A stretch of DNA of 64,000 nucleotides from Devosia soli. Its GTDB lineage: Bacteria > Pseudomonadota > Alphaproteobacteria > Rhizobiales > Devosiaceae. The position numbers and the translations under genes were made by a program. Position 1 is the first letter of the stretch. Each line of letters begins with the position of its first letter. Under the pieces are notes generated by a model, which was not told where the DNA came from, ran no database searches, and saw nothing but the letters and a program-made list of their open reading frames with translations. Shown here piece by piece: positions 9,078 through 16,722 of the stretch. The DNA is taken from contig NZ_LAJG01000023.1 of NCBI RefSeq assembly GCF_000970455.1, positions 124,001-188,000 of the forward strand. The letters run 5' to 3'.

Positions 9078-9164
9078 TTGGTCTTCCTAGCATCTTGACG
9101 CATCACTACCATATTTGTCGCTGAGTTTGCGCTGCATATCGCCAAACAGCGTCGGGAGGCATGA

Positions 9165-9824
9165 ATGATCGGTTGGTTCGGCCGCAAGAACGAGACTCGG
9201 CTGCTGCCCGTCGAGCGCGGGCCCCTTGCCGTCGGCATCGGCGGCGCGCTCGACCTTGATCTTTTGTCGCTTGAAGCCAATGCGCTGGGCGGCGATCCCG
9301 CCATGCCCTTGCCGGTCAGCGGCCCCTTCATCGTCGCCGCCTATGGCGAAGCCAAGCTCGATGCGGCCACCGTCCTCTCGCGCTATTATGACGAAGAGCA
9401 CCGCATGATCCAGACCATGTCGGGCGGTGGCAAACCCGGCGATGCTGTGGAAGACATCAGCTTCTATCACCCCTGGGATAGCGTCGTGCCCTCTGGCCCA
9501 AACGAATGGTCGCGCTGGACCGGTCCGCAGGGTCTTATCGGTCTGGCCGATTACGACGCCGACGGCATCCTCTTCCGCCGCTTCTGGGGGGAGGGGCCTG
9601 ATCGCGCCCCGCTCGTCGAATTCGTCGAACAGGTCGACGATGGCGAGGCGGTCCGCTCCATTCACCAGACCTGCATGCTCTATTACCGCCCTCTCGGCCA
9701 ATCGCGCGAAATGCTGCTGATCAATGTGGAGCGCGATCTCGGCGAACGCGAGCGCCAGACTGGCAGCTCCGTCGAATTTCTCATCGGCTATGGGCTCACG
9801 CCTGCCGACGTCCGCCGCGTATGA
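9165..9824 (+). CDS. yjfK: DUF2491 family protein, YjfK-like
   Basis: A 219-residue protein of the DUF2491 family, with the typical order of an N-terminal RGPLAVGIGGALDLDLLSLE block, then FIVAAYG, RYYDEEHRMIQ and a C-terminal LYYRPLGQ...EMLLINVE block. It has no signal peptide or transmembrane helix. GGGAGG lies 4 bases ahead of the ATG. It opens the rightward yjfKLMC operon, divergent from yjfIJ. Its biochemical role is unknown; the E. coli gene lies between the PspA-like yjfJ and the membrane gene yjfL. Confidence 0.87.
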   Translation: MIGWFGRKNETRLLPVERGPLAVGIGGALDLDLLSLEANALGGDPAMPLPVSGPFIVAAYGEAKLDAATVLSRYYDEEHRMIQTMSGGGKPGDAVEDISFYHPWDSVVPSGPNEWSRWTGPQGLIGLADYDADGILFRRFWGEGPDRAPLVEFVEQVDDGEAVRSIHQTCMLYYRPLGQSREMLLINVERDLGERERQTGSSVEFLIGYGLTPADVRRV

Positions 9825-9856
9825 TCACTTGACCCCTTTTGCAACGGAGTTTCGAC

Positions 9857-10258
9857 ATGCTTGACTATGTGGCGGGCCTGCCGGCCTTCCTGGGCTATTT
9901 CGCCATCGGCTTGGCCGCTTACGGCGTCTTCGCGCTCGTCTATACGACCATCACGCCGCATCGCGAAGTCGAACTGATCCGTGCCGGCAACATGGCCGCG
10001 GTGACAGCCTTTCTCGGGGCCATCCTCGGCTTCAGCCTGCCGCTCGCCTCGGCCGTCGCCAATTCGGTCAGCATCATTGACTACATCATCTGGGCGGTCA
10101 TCGGCATCCTGGCGCAGATCATGGCCTATTACATCGCCAATTTTACCCTCAAGAACCTTCATGAAAAGATCACCGCTGGCGACGTCACCGCAGGCATCTG
10201 GGGTGGCGGTATCGCGCTCGCCGTCGGCATCCTCAACGCCGCCTGCATGACCTATTGA
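9857..10258 (+). CDS. yjfL: DUF350 family inner-membrane protein, YjfL-like
   Basis: A 133-residue integral membrane protein with four hydrophobic segments (about residues 8-30, 45-68, 75-98 and 108-131) typical of two DUF350 repeats. CGGAG lies 8 bases upstream of the ATG at 9857; a TTG at 9839 is less likely. The last base of its stop is shared with an ATG of the next frame, showing tight coupling to yjfM. DUF350 proteins occur in PspA-linked and ATP-grasp-linked gene sets; their activity is not known. Confidence 0.87.
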   Translation: MLDYVAGLPAFLGYFAIGLAAYGVFALVYTTITPHREVELIRAGNMAAVTAFLGAILGFSLPLASAVANSVSIIDYIIWAVIGILAQIMAYYIANFTLKNLHEKITAGDVTAGIWGGGIALAVGILNAACMTY

Positions 10259-10269
10259 TGGAGACCGCC

Positions 10270-10854
10270 ATGCGCAGACGTCTCAGCGGCCGCAAGCCAC
10301 CGCTTCTCTCCCTCGGCACCATCGCCCTTTCCTCGATGGCCCTGTCCGCCTGTGCCGGCGACCCACCGGGCGAAGTCCTGTTCTCCTCCGTCGATCAGTG
10401 CATCACCGCCGGCATGGACGCCCAGGTCTGCCAGGCCGGCTATCAGGACGCCATGCAGGCCCACCTCGCCAATGCGCCGCGCTTCGATGGCCTTGCCGCC
10501 TGCGAAGCCGAATATGGCGCCGGCCAATGCACCGAGGAATCGACCAGCGCCACAAATAGCGGCGGTGGCGGCAGCTTCTTCACGCCCTTCCTTGCCGGCT
10601 ATCTGCTGTCTTCGACCATCAACAACCTGACCGACTACAACAACTATCGCCGCACCCAGATCAACAATGGCTATGCCTATGGCTCGACCCCGATCTACCG
10701 CAATCGCAGCGGCCAGACGCTGACCCCGGGCTCGCGTCCGGGCGGCGATGTCGTCGCGCCCGGCCGCCAGACCATGCAGCCGGTCAACGTCAATACCCGC
10801 ACCGTCGTCCGCCAGGGTTTTGGCGGCGGTGGCAATCACAGCTTTGGCGGCTAA
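10270..10854 (+). CDS. yjfM: DUF1190-like lipoprotein, YjfM-like
   Basis: A 194-residue protein with a lipoprotein signal: a basic start (MRRRLSGRK), a hydrophobic stretch, and SALSAC-type lipobox (MALSACAG, Cys near residue 29). The middle has paired cysteines (ITAGMDAQVCQAG, CEAEYGAGQC) and the tail is Gly/Asn/Arg-rich, as in the DUF1190 (YjfM/YgiB) family. The ATG at 10270 has GGAG 6 bases upstream; an ATG at 10258 that overlaps the yjfL stop is the alternative. It is predicted to be anchored in an envelope membrane. In E. coli this family is always next to a YgiC/YjfC ATP-grasp gene, as here. Confidence 0.85.
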   Translation: MRRRLSGRKPPLLSLGTIALSSMALSACAGDPPGEVLFSSVDQCITAGMDAQVCQAGYQDAMQAHLANAPRFDGLAACEAEYGAGQCTEESTSATNSGGGGSFFTPFLAGYLLSSTINNLTDYNNYRRTQINNGYAYGSTPIYRNRSGQTLTPGSRPGGDVVAPGRQTMQPVNVNTRTVVRQGFGGGGNHSFGG

Positions 10855-10857
10855 GCC

Positions 10858-12015
10858 ATGAAACGCATGACTTTTCCCGAGCGTCCCGGCTGGCGCGATA
10901 AGGCGCGCGCCGTCGGTTTCGGTTTTCATGAAATGTATGGCGAGCCCTATTGGCTCGACGATGCTGCCTATGCCTTTACGCTCGAGGAAATCGAAGAGCG
11001 TATCGAAGCCCCGAGCGAAGAGCTGCACGAGATGTGCATGGACCTCGTGGGCGACATCGTCGCGAGCGAAGAAGACCTCGATCGCCTCGCCGTGCCCGAA
11101 GACCTGCGCGATCTCGTCCGCTCATCCTGGCAGCGCGGCGACCGACATCTCTATGGCCGTTTCGATCTCGCCTATGACGGCACGGGCCCGGTCAAACTCC
11201 TTGAATACAATGCCGATACGCCCACCTCGATCTTCGAGACGGCTTTTTTCCAATACAATTGGCTGACTGATCAGATCGAAGCCGGCGTGCTGCCCGAAGA
11301 CGCGGACCAGTTTAATTCGGTCCAGGAAAGCCTGATCGAAGCCTTTTCCAGCTTTTCGTCCGATTCGATCTTTCACTTCGCGGCCATGACCGACAATGAG
11401 GAAGATCGCGGCACGACGGTCTACCTGATGGATTGCGCGAGCCAGGCCGGCCATCGCGTTGAACTCCTCGACATCAAGGATATCGGCGTCGACGCCCAGG
11501 GCCGCTTCACCGATCTTCAAGACCGCGTCATCGACCGCTGCTTCAAGCTCTATCCGTGGGAATTCATGCTGCGCGAAAAATTCGCTGAGCATCTCCCGAA
11601 ATCTGGCCACGTCTTCGTCGAGCCCGCTTGGAAAGCCGTACTTTCCAACAAGGGCCTCCTGCCGCTTCTTTGGAAGCGCTATCCCAACCACCCGAACCTC
11701 TTGCCCGCCTTTTCCGAAGACGATCCCGCAGCCCAAAGCCTCACGAGCTTCGTTCGAAAACCGCTCCTTTCCCGCGAAGGCGAAAACGTCACCATCATGA
11801 CCGAGGGCAGGGAGCTCGCCGCCGCACCGGGCGACTATGGCGCCGAAGGCTTCGTCATCCAGCAATATGCGCCCCTGTTTGAGAGCGAAGGCGGTTATGC
11901 CGTCCTCGGCAGCTGGATAGTCGGCGATCGCGCTTGCGGCCTTGGCGTCCGCGAGGATCGCTCCCGCATCACCGCCAATCTGTCGCGCTTCGTGCCGCAC
12001 GTCATTCTTGAATGA
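10858..12015 (+). CDS. yjfC: Glutathionylspermidine synthase-like ATP-grasp protein, YjfC/YgiC-like
   Basis: A 385-residue ATP-grasp enzyme of the C-terminal glutathionylspermidine synthase domain type. Clear family blocks are PYWLDD at about residue 29, the substrate-side signature LLEYNADTPTSIFE near residue 115, FVEPAWKAVLSNKGLLPLLW (nucleotide site) and FVIQQYAPLF...YAVLGSWIVG at the end. The amidase half of the bifunctional E. coli Gss is absent, as in YgiC and YjfC, whose substrate is still unknown. It starts 3 bases after yjfM, so it is the last gene of the operon. ATG codons at 10858 and 10867 are both possible starts. Confidence 0.9.
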   Translation: MKRMTFPERPGWRDKARAVGFGFHEMYGEPYWLDDAAYAFTLEEIEERIEAPSEELHEMCMDLVGDIVASEEDLDRLAVPEDLRDLVRSSWQRGDRHLYGRFDLAYDGTGPVKLLEYNADTPTSIFETAFFQYNWLTDQIEAGVLPEDADQFNSVQESLIEAFSSFSSDSIFHFAAMTDNEEDRGTTVYLMDCASQAGHRVELLDIKDIGVDAQGRFTDLQDRVIDRCFKLYPWEFMLREKFAEHLPKSGHVFVEPAWKAVLSNKGLLPLLWKRYPNHPNLLPAFSEDDPAAQSLTSFVRKPLLSREGENVTIMTEGRELAAAPGDYGAEGFVIQQYAPLFESEGGYAVLGSWIVGDRACGLGVREDRSRITANLSRFVPHVILE

Positions 12016-12079
12016 ACCGGTCTTGAGGTCGCCTCGTTTGAACGCCATCTGACAAGCCTCTCAAATTAAGGTCTCCCCG

Positions 12080-12976
12080 ATGAGCGTTGCACCGCTTGCC
12101 CGCCGCCGCGCTCTGATGCTGGTCAACCCCAACGCGCGGCGCGGTTCCGAAGCGCTTGATCCCGTCATCGCCCGCCTTGCCCAAGGCGGTGTCGACGCGG
12201 TCATCGAGCGCTTCGAAACACCGGAAGAGGTCTCGGCCGACATTGCCCGCCGCCGCCACGAAGCCGATCTTGTCATCGTTTGCGGCGGCGACGGCACAAT
12301 CAATTCCGCCGCCAAGGGCATTTTGGAAACCGGCCTCCCCATGGGCATCATGCCGATGGGCACCGCCAACGATCTCGCCCGCACGCTCGGCGTCCCGGAC
12401 GATCTGCTCAAGGCCGCCGATATCGTCGCTGCCGGCAATCTTCGGCGCGTCGATCTCGGCGAGGTCAATGGTTGCCCCTTCTTCAACGTCGCCAGCATGG
12501 GCCTCAGTGTCGATCTCGCCAAGGGCTTGACCCCCGAAGCCAAGCGCCGCTGGGGCAAGCTCGGCTATGCTCTCGCGGCCCTGAAGGTCGCGACCCGGGC
12601 CGAGCGATTTCGCGCCGAAATCGTCAGCGACACCGGCCGCGTCAAGGTCAAGACGCTGCAGATCGCGGTCGGCAATGGCGTCCATTATGGCGGTGGCACC
12701 AAGATCCACGCCGATGCCACCATCAATGACGGGCACCTCGATCTCTATAGTCTCGAACTCAAGAACGTCTGGAAATTCGGCCTGATGCTCGGGGCCTTCC
12801 GCCGCGGCGAACACGGCGCCTGGGACGAAGTGCGCACCGCCAAGAGCACCGAATTCGACATCCGTACCGAAACGCCCATGCCGATCAACACCGACGGCGA
12901 TCTGGTGACGGAAACTCCGGCCCACTTCATCATCCGCCCCGATGCAATCTCGGTTTTTGCGCCGCGTAGACCTTGA
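12080..12976 (+). CDS. YegS/DagK-type lipid kinase
   Basis: A 298-residue protein of the diacylglycerol kinase catalytic-domain family. The ATP-site motif GGDGT lies at residues 69-73, followed by MPMGTANDLARTL, the usual second block. The C-terminal beta domain includes a NGVHYGGGTKIHADA block and ends in ISVFAPR. YegS-type enzymes phosphorylate membrane lipids with diglyceride-like headgroups. AAGG stands 10 bases ahead of the ATG. It follows yjfC by 64 bases on the same strand and may be read from the same promoter, which would link lipid phosphorylation with the PspA-like system (inference). Confidence 0.88.
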   Translation: MSVAPLARRRALMLVNPNARRGSEALDPVIARLAQGGVDAVIERFETPEEVSADIARRRHEADLVIVCGGDGTINSAAKGILETGLPMGIMPMGTANDLARTLGVPDDLLKAADIVAAGNLRRVDLGEVNGCPFFNVASMGLSVDLAKGLTPEAKRRWGKLGYALAALKVATRAERFRAEIVSDTGRVKVKTLQIAVGNGVHYGGGTKIHADATINDGHLDLYSLELKNVWKFGLMLGAFRRGEHGAWDEVRTAKSTEFDIRTETPMPINTDGDLVTETPAHFIIRPDAISVFAPRRP

Positions 12977-13032
12977 GCCGCATCCCGATTTGTGGTGCTT
13001 CTGCACCATGCGCAGCAGGCCGGGCGGCATTG

Positions 13033-14109
13033 ATGACTTTGGATAGTACTGACGCTCTGCGACACCGCATCGACCGGCGCAACAGGATCGCGCTCGCTCT
13101 TGCCGCGGCGCTGCTGGCCATCAGTTTCGTCGCGGCCATCTGCCTTGGGTCGACATCGATACCCATCCAGTCCGTCCTTGCCGCGCTGAGCGGACAGACG
13201 TCGAACACAAATCCCGACATTGGAATTATTCGGTCAATTCGCCTGCCGCGTGCGGTGACTGCAGCGCTGGCGGGCGCTGCATTGGGGATCGCCGGGCTGC
13301 AGATGCAGACGCTGCTTCGCAATCCGCTGGCCGATCCTTTCGTCCTTGGCATCACATCTGGCGCGAGCCTCGGCGTGGCGCTTCTGGTGTTCGGTACCGG
13401 TGGTGCTATCGGAACGCTCACCTTGAGTGGCTTCGGCATGAGCAGCAGCGTTGCCATTGTGGTGGCAGCAACGCTCGGCGGGCTACTGGTTCTCGTGCCG
13501 ACGCTGATGATCGCCGCGCGTCTTCAGAACGCCGCAACAGTTTTGATTTTTGGTCTCATGACGGGATATGCCGTCTCGGCCCTCGTGACGCTTCTGGTTG
13601 CCGGGGCACGGCCTGATCAATTGGCGCGTTGGGTCGCCTGGGGTTTCGGCTCGTTTGGGGCGACGACGTGGACTGAGCTGAGCGTAATGATTCCCGTCGT
13701 TCTCATCGCTCTTCTTGTCGCAGCGTTCGGCACCAAGCAGCTCAATGCCCTGCTGCTGGGCGAAAACTATGCCCTATCGATGGGCCTCAATACGCGCATG
13801 ATGCGTCTGGTGACGATGGCCTCGGCTTCGCTCCTCGCCGGCGCAGCCACGGCCTTTTGCGGGCCGATAGGATTTTTGGGCGTCGCCGTGCCGCATATCT
13901 CCCGTGCTGTTCTTAAAACATCGGATCATCGCCTGCTCGTGCCCGCGACGATCATGCTGGGCGCGACGCTGGCCCTCATGGCGCAATTGATTTCTCTACT
14001 GCCGGGGCAACTCGGCGTACTGCCTCTCAACGCCGTCACGGCGCTGATCGGTGCGCCGGTTGTTGCCTATGTAATCCTCCGTTCGCGCCGCGGAATTTTT
14101 GTCGGATGA
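13033..14109 (+). CDS. btuC: FecCD-family ABC permease, cobalamin type (BtuC-like)
   Basis: A 358-residue inner-membrane permease with about ten transmembrane segments. It shows the FecCD landmarks RLPRAVTAALAGAALGIAG near the N-terminus and the coupling-helix region GFLGVAVPHISR near residue 278. Its stop overlaps the ATG of the ATPase gene. The family carries both iron-siderophore and B12 importers; the B12 call rests on the riboswitch and BtuB receptor gene just downstream. The ATG at 13033 is chosen; the longer start at 12973 would overlap the kinase gene. A heme or siderophore substrate remains possible. Confidence 0.8.
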   Translation: MTLDSTDALRHRIDRRNRIALALAAALLAISFVAAICLGSTSIPIQSVLAALSGQTSNTNPDIGIIRSIRLPRAVTAALAGAALGIAGLQMQTLLRNPLADPFVLGITSGASLGVALLVFGTGGAIGTLTLSGFGMSSSVAIVVAATLGGLLVLVPTLMIAARLQNAATVLIFGLMTGYAVSALVTLLVAGARPDQLARWVAWGFGSFGATTWTELSVMIPVVLIALLVAAFGTKQLNALLLGENYALSMGLNTRMMRLVTMASASLLAGAATAFCGPIGFLGVAVPHISRAVLKTSDHRLLVPATIMLGATLALMAQLISLLPGQLGVLPLNAVTALIGAPVVAYVILRSRRGIFVG

Positions 14110-15104
14110 GTGCCCTTGAAGCGCGCGATCTCGCCATCGGATACCGCCGGCGCAAAGTCCTCGATCACCTCGATCTGACGCTTGAGACAGGTGAACTGGT
14201 CTGTCTTCTGGGGCCGAACGGTACCGGCAAGTCCACGCTTCTCCAGACGCTCGGCGGCATGCTGCCAGCCTTAGAAGGCGACATTTTGATAGACGGCTCA
14301 GCCATCGCCGCTATGTCTGCAGCCGAACGCGCGCGGCGCCTCGCCACCGTCCTGACGGAAAAGGTCGAGGTCGGTTCACTCCTTGCGCGGCAACTGGTCG
14401 AGCTCGGGCGTTACCCCCACACCAATTGGTCCGGCCTGCTGGGAGTACATGATCGCCGCGTTGTCGACCGGGCGATCGGGATGGTCGATGCTGCGCACCT
14501 GGCAGAGCGCGACGTCAACGAACTGTCCGATGGCGAGCGGCAGCGTCTGATGATCGCCCGGGCGCTGGCGCAAGAGCCCAAGGTTCTGCTGCTCGATGAA
14601 CCGTCTGCCTTTCTCGACGTTTCGGCGCGCGTGGAAATCATGGCCATGCTGCGCCAGCTCGCGCGCGAAAACAGCGTCGCCGTCATCGTTTCCAGCCACG
14701 ACCTGGAACAGTCCTTGCGCTTTGCCGACACGATCTGGCTCATCAATGAAACCGGCGAATGCCATACCGGCGCACCGGAGGACCTTTTGGCGGACGGCAC
14801 GATTGGGCAGACCTTCGCCACTGATCGGGTCGACTTTGAGTCACGAGATCGCTCATTCCACCTGCGGCGGTGGCCGCAGGCATTGGCTTCTCTAGACGGC
14901 ACTCCCGAAAAACGTGCGTTGGCTGAAAGCGTCTTGCGGCGAGAAGGCTTTGGCGTTGTAGAAGCGCGAGAGCAACCAAGTCTTTCGATATCCCTACTCG
15001 ATGCGGGATGGACCGCCGATATGTCTGGTGTCAGAGGGCAGGGTGCTACATTCGGCGACCTCGCGCGGTTTTTGCGCAAGGGTAACAGGCAGGCTACCAA
15101 ATGA
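14106..15104 (+). CDS. btuD: ABC ATPase of the cobalamin-type importer (BtuD-like), with C-terminal extension
   Basis: A 332-residue ATPase. Walker A GPNGTGKST is at residues 36-44, the signature LSDGERQRLMIARA begins at 140, Walker B LLLDEP is at 161-166 and the switch His is 198. The core ends near residue 240; about 90 further residues form a tail not found in the 250-residue BtuD. The tail is rich in Arg, Glu and Leu and may be a regulatory domain (inference). The gene overlaps btuC by 4 bases and the binding-protein gene by 4 bases, so all three subunits are coupled. Confidence 0.82.
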   Translation: MSALEARDLAIGYRRRKVLDHLDLTLETGELVCLLGPNGTGKSTLLQTLGGMLPALEGDILIDGSAIAAMSAAERARRLATVLTEKVEVGSLLARQLVELGRYPHTNWSGLLGVHDRRVVDRAIGMVDAAHLAERDVNELSDGERQRLMIARALAQEPKVLLLDEPSAFLDVSARVEIMAMLRQLARENSVAVIVSSHDLEQSLRFADTIWLINETGECHTGAPEDLLADGTIGQTFATDRVDFESRDRSFHLRRWPQALASLDGTPEKRALAESVLRREGFGVVEAREQPSLSISLLDAGWTADMSGVRGQGATFGDLARFLRKGNRQATK

Positions 15105-16348
15105 TCCGTTTGCATCGAGGCCTTACGATCCTGGTCGCCATGTGGGCATTTACCGGAGCAACCGCGGCCGCTGAGCCAAAGTTCGACGCCGATGGCTGCG
15201 CCGTGGATTTCGATCCGCAGACGGACTATTTCCCCACAAAGTCCGACGTGGCCTTTTCGGACAATTTCTCCGTCGAATATTCCGGTCACTTCAAGGTCGT
15301 GACTGTCGCACGTCCATTTCCGGGCGGCGCAGCGGAGCGCTACATTCTCGTCCAATGCGGCACGCCCGAGCCGGCGCTTGAACCGGATCTTGCCGCCGCG
15401 CCGCGCATCACCATTCCTGTCCGATCCCTTTTTGTCGGGAGCACCTCTGAAAACCCCGCACTTGTCGCGATCGGTGCCGTCGACGCCGTCACCGGCGTAG
15501 CGCAGAAGGATCTTATCGCGACCCCTGAAATCCTCGCTCACGTTCAAAGCGATGCTACTGTGCAATATCACGGGGCGGGGGTCTTTGATGTGGAGGCTGT
15601 CGTCGCCGCCGCGCCGGATGTGCTGATGGCAGGCGGCAGCGGCGAGCCGGAACTTCAACGTATCGCGGCCGCTGGCATTCCGGTGGTCAACTTTGCCGAC
15701 TGGCAGGACAGTTCGCCGCTTGGGCGCGCCGAATGGGTAAAGTTCTTGGGGCTGTTCTTTAACGCCGAGCAAAAGGCCAACGCCGCCTTTGATGAGGTGA
15801 CAAAGCAGTATCAAACGGCGCAAGCGCTGGTGGTCGACGTCGAAAGCGCTGATCGCCCACTCGTTCTGAGCGGCCAGCCCTTTGGCGGCATTTTTTTTGC
15901 CGCAGGCGGACGATCCTTCGTTGCTCAATTCATCAAAGATGCCGGCGGTACCTACCTTTTTGCCGACGACACCAGCACAGGCAGCTTCCAGATCGGCGAT
16001 CTCGAGCGGTTGATCGTCGCGGCGCGTGAAGCCGATGTCTGGATTCAGGCGTCGATGAACTACCGGTCGCTTGCCGATATCGCGGACGATGACCCACGGC
16101 TAGCGGAACTGCCGGCCGCGAAGAACGGCGCGGTCTGGATTCCAGATGCACTCAAGGGCTCAAATGGCGGGGTCGAATTCTACGAGCTGGGCACGATGCG
16201 ACCCGACCTTGTGCTGATGGATCTGATCTCCATTTTCCATCCGGAAAAGCTGCCCGGTCGTCAACGCGTCTTTTATCGGTCCATCACACTCGACCAAGAC
16301 AGTGCCAAGGCTGTGGAGAGACATATAAAGAATCCTTTATATCATTGA
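15101..16348 (+). CDS. btuF: Periplasmic substrate-binding protein of the BtuCDF-type importer
   Basis: A 415-residue exported protein with a signal peptide ending near residue 24 (TGATAAAEP). Residues about 105-390 form the two-lobe helical-backbone binding fold: the APDVLMAGG block, a PVVNFADWQD strand and the RVFYRSI end. An extra N-terminal region of about 80 residues with two cysteines comes before it. The family binds cobalamin or ferric siderophores; the neighbouring riboswitch and receptor favour cobalamin. It overlaps btuD by 4 bases. No lipobox is seen, so it should be soluble in the periplasm. Confidence 0.78.
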   Translation: MIRLHRGLTILVAMWAFTGATAAAEPKFDADGCAVDFDPQTDYFPTKSDVAFSDNFSVEYSGHFKVVTVARPFPGGAAERYILVQCGTPEPALEPDLAAAPRITIPVRSLFVGSTSENPALVAIGAVDAVTGVAQKDLIATPEILAHVQSDATVQYHGAGVFDVEAVVAAAPDVLMAGGSGEPELQRIAAAGIPVVNFADWQDSSPLGRAEWVKFLGLFFNAEQKANAAFDEVTKQYQTAQALVVDVESADRPLVLSGQPFGGIFFAAGGRSFVAQFIKDAGGTYLFADDTSTGSFQIGDLERLIVAAREADVWIQASMNYRSLADIADDDPRLAELPAAKNGAVWIPDALKGSNGGVEFYELGTMRPDLVLMDLISIFHPEKLPGRQRVFYRSITLDQDSAKAVERHIKNPLYH

Positions 16349-16383
16349 CTCGCTGCCACCCTTTCGCCATTTTCGATCCGTCC

Positions 16384-16545
16384 ATGGTCCCCGCGAGGGG
16401 ATAATAGGGAAGCCGGTCCGGGATCCATCCCAAGTCCGGCGCTGCCCCCGCAACTGTCGGCGGAGACGGCGCTTCATTGTCCACTGGCCGTCGGCTGGGA
16501 AGGCGAAGCGCCGGTTTGATCCGCAAGCCAGGAGACCTGCCACGG
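16384..16545 (+). promoter_or_regulatory. Cobalamin (B12) riboswitch
   Basis: The hallmark segments of the adenosylcobalamin aptamer occur in order: GGGAAGCCGGTC, then AAGTCCGGCGCTGCCCCCGCAACTGT (the B12 core box is in 16432-16457), CCACTGG, GGGAAGGC, and AGCCAGGAGACCTGCC ending at 16541. Such elements bind cobalamin and shut off downstream expression. It lies 35 bases after the binding-protein stop and about 180 bases ahead of the BtuB-type receptor gene, so it most likely controls the receptor. Confidence 0.95.
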
Positions 16546-16597
16546 ACTGAAAATCCATTTCAGGCTGATCGGGCGGATCGGCTGGAGGACAGGTTCG

Positions 16598-16636
16598 ATG
16601 CTGAGCATTCGTAGACGTTTGCCGCCGCGCTGCTGA
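16598..16636 (+). CDS. 12-codon ORF between riboswitch and btuB (possible leader peptide)
   Basis: An ATG with GGAGG 9 bases upstream opens a frame reading MLSIRRRLPPRC and stop. CAGGT just after the GGAGG (16589-16593) can pair with ACCTG in the last conserved riboswitch segment (16535-16539), so the site could be the one hidden when B12 binds (inference). One base shift at codon 7 would give TFAAALLIAATHS, a signal-peptide-like stretch that is in frame with btuB. It may be a true leader, or the remains of an older start. Coding status is not proven. Confidence 0.35.
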   Translation: MLSIRRRLPPRC

Positions 16637-16722
16637 TCGCGGCCACTCATTCCATTTCAATTTTCTGGCGCGCCCGCTTCCGCTGCGGAGGCCGAGGCGT
16701 CGCGCCGATCCGAAAGCTCATC

